Assembly (NCBI GenBank): GCA_963744305.1
Contig: CAVUTF010000021.1
Span: 62,001-126,000 of the forward strand
Direction of reading: 5' to 3'
DNA length: 64,000 bases
Source of the DNA: FEN-1219 sp963744305
GTDB taxonomy: Bacteria; Pseudomonadota; Gammaproteobacteria; Steroidobacterales; Rariloculaceae
Under the pieces are notes generated by a model. It saw only the letters and a program-made list of their open reading frames with translations. It did no database searches and was not told the DNA's origin. The translations under genes and the position numbers were made by a program. How positions within the stretch are numbered: the stretch's first letter is position 1; each line of letters begins with the position of its first letter. This document shows, in pieces, positions 58,123-64,000 of this stretch.

Positions 58123-59011
58123 ATGACCAGGGACGTCAACCAGCGCACCGTGCAGGTGCTCTTGCTCGTAGGACTGCTCACCATGGCTGCGGGTTGTGCA
58201 ACGACCGGTAGCGAGGAACGCCCTGACTCGGTGAGGCCTGACCCCATAGCGCCCGAAACGTCGATAGCCGCCGGCGACGAAGCCGCGCGGCGCGGCGAGT
58301 TCGAGCGCGCGCTCGCTTATTACCTGCGTGCGGTCGACCAAGTGCAGACGGCGGACCTCTGGCTCCGCGTCGGCGCAGCCTGCACGCGTTTAGGACAACC
58401 GCAGCGCGCGCTGCACGCGTATCTCAACGTGATCGCGCTGGATCCTGCACATGTAGAGGCTCATGAGGGGGCCGGCCTCGAGTACGTCGCACTGAAAAAC
58501 CCTTCGGCTGCTAGGGAGCACCTCGCGAATGCCATCGCGCTCGACTCGCAGCGTTGGCGCTCCCACAACGCTTTGGGCATCATCGCCGATCAGAACGGTG
58601 ACCACGCTGCCGCGATCGCGCACTATGAGGCGGCGCTCGCAATCAAGCCCGAGCTCGCCGCTGTTGCTGAACAACCTCGGCTATTCGCGCTATCTCTCCA
58701 ACGACCTCGCTCAGGCCGCGCGCGATTTCTATACGGCTACGCAACTCGATCCTAACTACAAGCCCGCCTGGTCGAACTTGGCGATGACCTATGCGCAGCA
58801 AGGTTGGTACAGGGTTGCCGTCGAGACGCTACTGGAAGCGAGCGACGAAGCGACGGCTTACAACGACGTCGGCTACATCGCGCTCATGCGGAACGATCTG
58901 GCGGAAGCGGAGCAATTGCTCAACGAAGCGATTCGCCTTTCGCCGGTTTATTACCCGATCGCTCATCAGAATCTCGACTCCGTCATAGCCAAGCTGAACA
59001 GCCGGCCATGA
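58123..59011 (+). CDS. tadD: TadD tetratricopeptide lipoprotein, one frame break
   Basis: About 296 residues. Lipobox LTMAAGC, then five or six TPR units (ALAYYLRAVDQVQTADLWLR, VGAACTRLGQPQRALHAYLN, ALGIIADQNGDHAAAIAHYE; after a break near 58665, LLNNLGYSRYLSNDLAQAAR). TadD proteins help stabilise the secretin and outer-membrane parts of the Tad machine. 19 nt after tadC. Confidence 0.9.
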
Positions 59012-59054
59012 CGCCTTCGCAACGTCGCATCTGGTTAGAGGGCAGGAGTCGGAC

Positions 59055-59819
59055 TTGAAGCGGACTTTGGTGCTGCTGCCGATCTCCCTCTCGCTCGCGA
59101 CTGGGCCGGCATTAGCCGGCCTCGCCGAGGGTCTAGCCGCGTTCGCAGCGCAGGATTCGGAGCGCGCGCGAGCGGAGCTCATGCCACTTGCGGGAAAGAA
59201 CGATCCGATCGCGTCCTACTACCTTGGCGTGTTATTCATGGAGGGTCGAGGCGCTCAGGTCGACAGGGAAGCGGGCATTTGGTGGCTCACGCGTGCGGCC
59301 GAGCACGGTCACGTCGGCGCACAACTGGCGCTCGCGATCGCCTACGATCTCGGTGAGGGCGTCGCACAAGACTACCGAGCCGCTGCGCGCTGGATGACGG
59401 AGGCGGCGTACGGTGGCAACGCCGACGCACAATACTATCTCGGCCAGTACTACCGCATCGGGCGGGGCGTCGTGCAGGACGACGCGCAGGCATTCGAATG
59501 GATCCATCGTTCAGTGGAGTACGGAATTTCCCACGACCGGTTGCTCGACGCGCTCCTGTACCTAGGCGGTGCGTGCGAGTGGGGCCGCGGTCTGCGCCAA
59601 GATCTCACCGAAGCCTATAAATGGTTTTCGCTGACCGCCAGCTACTCGATGAACGACGTACGGATGCTCGATGAAGCGAGCCGCGCGATGGACGCCCTGC
59701 GGATTCGAATGGCCAGCGCCGAGCTCGCGGCCGCCGGCAAGCGTGCGCACGAGTGGCGCGAAGAAAAGTTCGCGATGTATGGACCGCAGCCGCTCGCCGC
59801 AAGCGAAGCAAGGCCCTGA
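59055..59819 (+). CDS. Sel1-repeat secreted protein at the end of the tad operon
   Basis: 254 residues starting with TTG 59055, CAGGAG upstream. Signal peptide (LVLLPISLSLATGPALAG), then at least four Sel1 repeats of 36 residues: ASYYLGVLFMEGRGAQVDRE, AQLALAIAYDLGEGVAQDYR, AQYYLGQYYRIGRGVVQDDA and LGGACEWGRGLRQDLTEAYK. Probably a periplasmic scaffold acting with TadD. It ends 21 nt from the converging ABC permease gene. Confidence 0.88.
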   Translation: MKRTLVLLPISLSLATGPALAGLAEGLAAFAAQDSERARAELMPLAGKNDPIASYYLGVLFMEGRGAQVDREAGIWWLTRAAEHGHVGAQLALAIAYDLGEGVAQDYRAAARWMTEAAYGGNADAQYYLGQYYRIGRGVVQDDAQAFEWIHRSVEYGISHDRLLDALLYLGGACEWGRGLRQDLTEAYKWFSLTASYSMNDVRMLDEASRAMDALRIRMASAELAAAGKRAHEWREEKFAMYGPQPLAASEARP

Positions 59820-59840
59820 CAAGCGCCGCGGCGCCTCCGC

Positions 59841-61022
59841 TCAGATCGCCCGCAACGCCGTGGCCACGGGGAGTCGCGCGGCTTGAACAGCCGGAAACAG
59901 CGCGCCGAGCATTCCGACCGCGCATGCCCAAGCGAGACCCGTGCCGACGATGGCGGGCGTCGCCTGTAGCTCGGCGATCAGCGACCCTTGGCCGCCGCCG
60001 AGACTGATCGTGTCGCCCGTGAACACGACCCAAGAGATCGCCGCTCCGGCTACGCCGCCGAGCAGCGCAAGCAGCAAGGCTTCGGCAAGCACGGAGACGA
60101 CGACGCCTGTTGCGCCGAAGCCCAGCGCGCGCAGTGTTGCGATCTCGACCGTGCGGGCGCTCACGGCCGAGTACATCGTGTTGAGAGCGGCGAACAGCGC
60201 CCCGAACGCCATGATCGCGCTCACGACGTAGGTCACGAAAAAGAGCAAGCTCGCGATCCGCTCGGCTTGCAGCGCCGCGTATTCCGGCTCGCGCAGAACG
60301 TCCACCGCCAAAGCAGGATTCGTCGTGAGCGCGGCCTTGAATTCCTCGAAGGCGTCGATCGACTCGAGCACTACCGTCACGCTGTTCAAAGTGTTCGACT
60401 GGTAGGCGGACTGCAGCGTGCTCGCATCCGTCAACATCCCGGATTCCAGCGTGTCGCCGGTCTCGTACACGCCGACGATGGTCCATTCGCTGTTGCGCAG
60501 GGCGACGTGGTCGCCGACCGTAAGCCCGCTGAATTCCGTCTGGGCAAGGCGTCCGACGATGACTTCGCGGACGCCGGGTGTGAACAGCCGTCCCTCGACG
60601 AGGTCGACTTCGGGCCTGACGGAGGATGCGGCTTGAGACGACACACCGCGCACGGTCAGCGCCGCGACTGTGCCGTTGGATTTGCGCGCTAGATTTACCG
60701 ACACGAGGATGTCCGCGGACGCGGCAGCGTCACCGGCTTGTGTGCGCGCGATGCCCGGCGCGTTCAGGATCGTCGCGACGGCATCCATGAGCAAGTTGCT
60801 GAACGCCTCGGAGTTCGCGCCACCCTGCAAGACGATTGCACGATCCGCCCGGCCGGCTGCGAGCAAAGTCGAGGAAAAGCCCCCGGCCATCGTCAACACC
60901 GATACGAGCACGCCGACGACGCAGAGGATGCTGATAACGACGACGCACGAGGCCCCGAGTCGCTGTGTGATGCCGCGGACATTGATTGCGCTCACGGCTG
61001 CTATTTGTCGCAATGTGCTCAT
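59841..61022 (-). CDS. ABC transporter permease (MacB/FtsX type), second copy
   Basis: 393 residues. N-terminal membrane helix (CVVVISILCVVGVLVSVLTM), a large MacB periplasmic domain (40-265), and an FtsX domain with three helices near the C-terminus (FFVTYVVSAIMAFGALFAAL, VLAEALLLALLGGVAGAAIS). RTVEIATLRALGFGATGVVV is the FtsX signature. It follows the other permease by 12 nt and is not an identical copy, so the exporter is probably a heterodimer. Confidence 0.9.
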   Translation of the reverse strand: MSTLRQIAAVSAINVRGITQRLGASCVVVISILCVVGVLVSVLTMAGGFSSTLLAAGRADRAIVLQGGANSEAFSNLLMDAVATILNAPGIARTQAGDAAASADILVSVNLARKSNGTVAALTVRGVSSQAASSVRPEVDLVEGRLFTPGVREVIVGRLAQTEFSGLTVGDHVALRNSEWTIVGVYETGDTLESGMLTDASTLQSAYQSNTLNSVTVVLESIDAFEEFKAALTTNPALAVDVLREPEYAALQAERIASLLFFVTYVVSAIMAFGALFAALNTMYSAVSARTVEIATLRALGFGATGVVVSVLAEALLLALLGGVAGAAISWVVFTGDTISLGGGQGSLIAELQATPAIVGTGLAWACAVGMLGALFPAVQAARLPVATALRAI

Positions 61023-61034
61023 CGCAGTCTCGCG

Positions 61035-62183
61035 TCAGCGGCCGGCTAAGGCGTCGACGACCTTGAGCCGCTGCGCGCGCCAGGCCGGCGGGAGCGCACT
61101 GGCCAACGCGAGCGCGAGTGCGAACCCGAGGCCGTAGATGACGACCCGCGACTCGAGCGGCAGCGCTTCGACACCAATTGCATCGAACACGCTGGGGAAT
61201 ACCGCGGCCGCGATGCCAAGGCCAATCCCGGCGGCAGTCACGCAGAGAAACGCCGCCTCGAGCACGACGAGAGCCGTCAACGTCCCGTTGCTGTAGCCGT
61301 AGGTCTTGAGGACGGCCAGCTCCGGAGTCCGCTCGCGAATCGCCTGCATCATGGTATTGCCGGTCACGAACAACAGCGCGAACAGCACGGCGCTGACGAT
61401 CGCGTTGACGATGAAGCTGATGTTTCCGACTCTGTTGATCTGGGCGCTTATCCAGTCCCGCTCGCTCTGCGTGAGAGTTTCGTCGGGCGAGTTGGCGAAC
61501 AGCCGGTCGATGTCGGCTGCGATCTGCGCTGCGCGCCCCGCGTCTTCGATCGTTACCGCGAAGGTGTGGACCGAGCCGTTGCCGAACGCGCGCGCCTCGT
61601 CGAAGTACGCGTAGTTGATGAAGAACATGTCGTTGTCCGGAAATTCGTCCTCGGCCAGCGTGTAAACGCCGACAAGGTCGAACTCCCAATCGATCGAGCC
61701 GTCTTTGCGCGTCCAGGGCGTCGTCAAGGTGACGCGGTCCCCGATCTTCCAGCCGTAACGGTCGACGAGCTCGGTACCGATGATCGCGCCCGTCCTCGTA
61801 CGCTTCATCGCCTCCATCTGCTCGTCCGGCACGATAGCCCTCATCAGCGTCGTGAACCGGCTCGCGTCGATCGCCGCGCCGTTGATTGGGTTCTTCCGTT
61901 CCTGAAAATAGCCGCCGAAGAAGGCCATGAAGCCGACGGCCCGCACGCCTGGAACACTCTCGATGCGTTGGAGGTGCGCGATCGGCATTCGGCCGCTGCC
62001 GACACGAGCCTGCGTGCGCAGCTCGATGTCGTCGGTATATCGCTCCACGGCGAGATCGAAAGCCGACGTGACGCCGTCGAGAATGCCGAAGAGCAAGAAG
62101 GCGACGACGACCGAGATCATCGTCAGGATCGTGCGCACGCGCTTGCGCCAGAGATTGGCCCAGACGAGCGGTAAATACTTCAC
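61035..62183 (-). CDS. ABC transporter permease (MacB/FtsX type)
   Basis: 382 residues. N-terminal helix (VRTILTMISVVVAFLLFGIL), periplasmic MacB_PCD region (40-250) and C-terminal FtsX helices (INRVGNISFIVNAIVSAVLF, VLEAAFLCVTAAGIGLGIAA). GTG start overlaps the stop of the ATPase gene (GTGA). Works with the adjacent ATPase and adaptor; MacB-like exporters use mechanotransmission to push periplasmic substrates out rather than transport across the inner membrane. Confidence 0.92.
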   Translation of the reverse strand: MKYLPLVWANLWRKRVRTILTMISVVVAFLLFGILDGVTSAFDLAVERYTDDIELRTQARVGSGRMPIAHLQRIESVPGVRAVGFMAFFGGYFQERKNPINGAAIDASRFTTLMRAIVPDEQMEAMKRTRTGAIIGTELVDRYGWKIGDRVTLTTPWTRKDGSIDWEFDLVGVYTLAEDEFPDNDMFFINYAYFDEARAFGNGSVHTFAVTIEDAGRAAQIAADIDRLFANSPDETLTQSERDWISAQINRVGNISFIVNAIVSAVLFALLFVTGNTMMQAIRERTPELAVLKTYGYSNGTLTALVVLEAAFLCVTAAGIGLGIAAAVFPSVFDAIGVEALPLESRVVIYGLGFALALALASALPPAWRAQRLKVVDALAGR

Positions 62184-62875
62184 GCTGCGACTCCGAGCGG
62201 CGCACCGGTCAGCTCGCCTTTGTCGACGTAGAGCCGCCGCGAAGCATGGTCGGCCGCGCGCGGGTCGTGCGTCACCATGATGATCGTCTTGCCGTGCTCG
62301 CGGTTAAGGAGCTGCAGCAGCCCGAGGATCGACTCCGACGTGTCGCGGTCGAGATCGCCGGTTGGCTCGTCGCAGACGAGCAGCCGCGGGTCCGAAACGA
62401 TCGCGCGCGCGATCGCGACCCGCTGCTGCTGGCCGCCGGAGAGCTCCGCCGGCTTGTGCTTCGCGCGGTCGGAGAGGCCCACGAGCGCAAGCGCGGCCGC
62501 AACGTTGCGCCTGCGCTCCTTGCCGGAAAGCTTCGTCAGCAACAACGGCACTTCGACGTTGCGCTCGGCGGTGAGCACCGGCAGCAGGTTGTAGAACTGG
62601 AAGATGAAACCGACGTTGCGCGCGCGCCATTTCGCGAGCTTGCCGGAGGACAACTGGTCGAGGCGCTCGCCGGCGACCGTGACCTCGCCTTTGTCGGGCT
62701 TGTCGAGGCCGCCGATGAGATTCAGCAGCGTCGTCTTGCCCGACCCCGAAGGACCCATCAGCGCGAGGAACTCGCCGGTCTGGACCTGCATGTTGAGGCC
62801 GTGCAGCACCTCAACGCGCTGCTTGCCGCGCGTATAGCCTTTGACGACGTCACGGATCGAAACGATGCTCGACAT
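62180..62875 (-). CDS. ABC transporter ATP-binding protein (MacB/LolD type)
   Basis: 231 residues: Walker A GPSGSGKTT, Q-loop FIFQFYNLLPV, signature LSGGQQQRVAIARA, Walker B RLLVCDEPTGDLD and H-switch VTHDPRAA. This is the MacB/LolD subfamily (QFYNLLPVLTAERNV). ATG 62875. Powers the two permeases encoded downstream. Confidence 0.95.
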   Translation of the reverse strand: MSSIVSIRDVVKGYTRGKQRVEVLHGLNMQVQTGEFLALMGPSGSGKTTLLNLIGGLDKPDKGEVTVAGERLDQLSSGKLAKWRARNVGFIFQFYNLLPVLTAERNVEVPLLLTKLSGKERRRNVAAALALVGLSDRAKHKPAELSGGQQQRVAIARAIVSDPRLLVCDEPTGDLDRDTSESILGLLQLLNREHGKTIIMVTHDPRAADHASRRLYVDKGELTGAPLGVAA

Positions 62876-62904
62876 GGTCTGCTCCTGTCTGTTTGTCTGG
62901 TCGA

Positions 62905-64000
62905 TCAGCCTTCGATCCGAATGCGCGCGCCGTCCGTGAGCGCGGCCAGATTGCCGACCGCAAGGCGAGTACCCGAGTCGATGCCGGACAGCACGATTTG
63001 GCCTGCCGCCGTGCGGCTTCCCAGCCGAACAGCGCGCCGCTCGACGCGATCGTCGCTGACGACGAAAACGAAGCCGGTGTCGCCCTCCGCCGCAACCGCG
63101 TCCTGCGGAACTACGACGGCACGCGACGCAACACTCACGCTCTGCTCGGCGGCGGAACCAGCGAGAAACGCCACACGCACGCCCATCTGCGGCAGAATCC
63201 GCGCGTCCCTCGCGTTGAAGCCCACCCGCACCTTCACCGTGGCCTTCGCGCGATCCGCCGTCGGGATGATCGCGATGACCGTTCCGCCGAGAGGCGAATC
63301 GGGATAGGCATTCAAGACAATCGAGACGTCCTGTCCGGGCTGCACGCGGTTGATGAAGTTCTCGCTCACGTCGACCTCGACCTCTAGCGAGCCCATGTCG
63401 ACGATCGTGCCGATCCCGGTGCGCGTGAATCCGCCGCCCGCCGAGATCGGCGAGACCATCTCCCCTTCCTGCGCCGCCTTCACGGTGACCACTCCGCCGA
63501 ACGGCGCCCGCACGATGGTGTCGTCCAGCGCGCGCTCCGTGAGCGCGAGATTGGCGTCGGCCACGTCGACCGCGCGCGCCGCGACGTCGAAGCTCGCACG
63601 CGCCGCGTCGTAGCTGGCCTTGGCCGTGTCGAACGTCTGCGCACTGATGACCGCGCGCTCGAATTGCTGTCGATTGCGGTCGAACGTGGGCGCCGCATTC
63701 GTGAACGCGATCAACGCCGCCGCGAAGCTCGCACGCTGCTGGCTGAGCTGCGCCCGAGCCTGCGCCACCTGCGCGCGCACGTTCGTGTCGTCGAGCCGCG
63801 CGATGATGTCGCCAGCCTCGACTTGCTGACCTTCCTCGATGAGCACTTCGACAACCTTCCCGGTGATCTTCGCGGATACGGTCGCCTGACGGCGCGCGAC
63901 GACATAGCCGGATGCGTCGAGCAACGAGCTTGGCGCCGCCAGGGCCGTCTCTGCCGCCGCCGGCTCCGCCGTCGCCACGCTGATCGGAATCGCCGCAGAT
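62905..64000 (-). CDS. Periplasmic adaptor (HlyD/MacA/RND-type) of the ABC exporter, 5' end beyond the window
   Basis: At least 365 residues; the 5' part lies past the right edge. A barrel-sandwich lipoyl-like start (ASGYVVARRQATVSAKITGK with VVEVLIEEGQQVEAGDIIAR) leads into a helical hairpin (residues about 75-150) and the second lipoyl half (VRAPFGGVVTVKAAQEGEMV), a beta-barrel (VQPGQDVSIVLNAYPDSPLG) and membrane-proximal domain. It links the MacB-like permeases to an outer-membrane channel that is not in the window. Confidence 0.9.
   Translation of the reverse strand, partial: SAAIPISVATAEPAAAETALAAPSSLLDASGYVVARRQATVSAKITGKVVEVLIEEGQQVEAGDIIARLDDTNVRAQVAQARAQLSQQRASFAAALIAFTNAAPTFDRNRQQFERAVISAQTFDTAKASYDAARASFDVAARAVDVADANLALTERALDDTIVRAPFGGVVTVKAAQEGEMVSPISAGGGFTRTGIGTIVDMGSLEVEVDVSENFINRVQPGQDVSIVLNAYPDSPLGGTVIAIIPTADRAKATVKVRVGFNARDARILPQMGVRVAFLAGSAAEQSVSVASRAVVVPQDAVAAEGDTGFVFVVSDDRVERRAVRLGSRTAAGQIVLSGIDSGTRLAVGNLAALTDGARIRIEG

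Noticed and set aside
59824..59836. GCGCCGCGGCGC palindrome as terminator between the Sel1 gene and the permease
   Set aside because: No loop and no T-run; too short to support a call.
1..64000. tRNA, rRNA, CRISPR arrays, insertion sequences
   Set aside because: I looked in every intergenic region and saw no cloverleaf, repeat-spacer pattern, transposase or terminal repeats. A tRNAscan or CRISPR search would settle it.

Overview
The window is GC-rich, densely coded and bacterial. A YfhM-type alpha-2-macroglobulin next to PbpC, YqjD/E/K proteins, a TorF-type porin, DsbA, NlpE and a Tad/Flp pilus locus point to a Gammaproteobacterium. Many ECF sigma factors, PD40 propellers, DUF1552/DUF1592 pairs and PQQ-type dehydrogenases suggest an uncultured environmental lineage (Steroidobacteraceae/Woeseiaceae-like; this is inference). 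No rRNA, tRNA, CRISPR, insertion sequence or prophage was recognised. Roughly 35 single-frame breaks occur in about 23 genes. In nearly every case the reading resumes in another frame with motifs intact, which looks like uncorrected indel errors rather than gene decay. Broken genes are therefore annotated as single CDSs with the approximate break positions.

Layout. 1-7.6 kb (minus): alpha-2-macroglobulin (CxEQ thioester) and penicillin-binding protein 1C. 7.8-15.5 kb: a secreted or anchored solenoid protein, DinB, an ECF sigma factor coupled to an unusual zinc-finger anti-sigma/bactofilin-like membrane fusion, signal peptidase I, dienelactone hydrolase and a CHRD protein. 15.8-24 kb: DsbA, an NlpE-like lipoprotein, and two ECF modules arranged back to back. 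One is sigma/anti-sigma/secreted protein (minus). The other is sigma/zinc anti-sigma/subtilisin-like lipoprotein (plus), followed by a convergent TorF-like porin. 24-40.3 kb: DUF4159, a PD40 propeller, a transglutaminase-like TPR protein, a vanadium-haloperoxidase/PAP2 protein, DUF1552 and a diheme DUF1592-type protein divergent from an ankyrin/DUF6152 operon, an SGNH hydrolase, a PQQ-type sugar dehydrogenase and an SMP-30-like propeller. 40.5-45.1 kb: a K+ channel, a yqjDEK plus glutamine-amidotransferase operon, DUF5924, and a Tat-exported fluoroacetate-dehalogenase-like hydrolase.

45.2-59.8 kb is a complete Tad (tight adherence) type IVb pilus locus: flp pilin (minus), an AraC-type regulator, then cpaA, an AAA+ ATPase, cpaB, cpaC, a small lipoprotein, tadG-like, two tadE-like genes, cpaE, cpaF, tadB, tadC, tadD and a Sel1-repeat protein. 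The divergent flp and cpaA promoters share a two-part sequence signature (AAAAGTCCTATC-like boxes 14-15 nt upstream of ACGGCGTACAAA). This suggests one activator, most simply the regulator encoded between them, switches on pilin and machinery together. The window closes with a MacAB-like ABC exporter (adaptor cut by the right edge, ATPase, two permeases).
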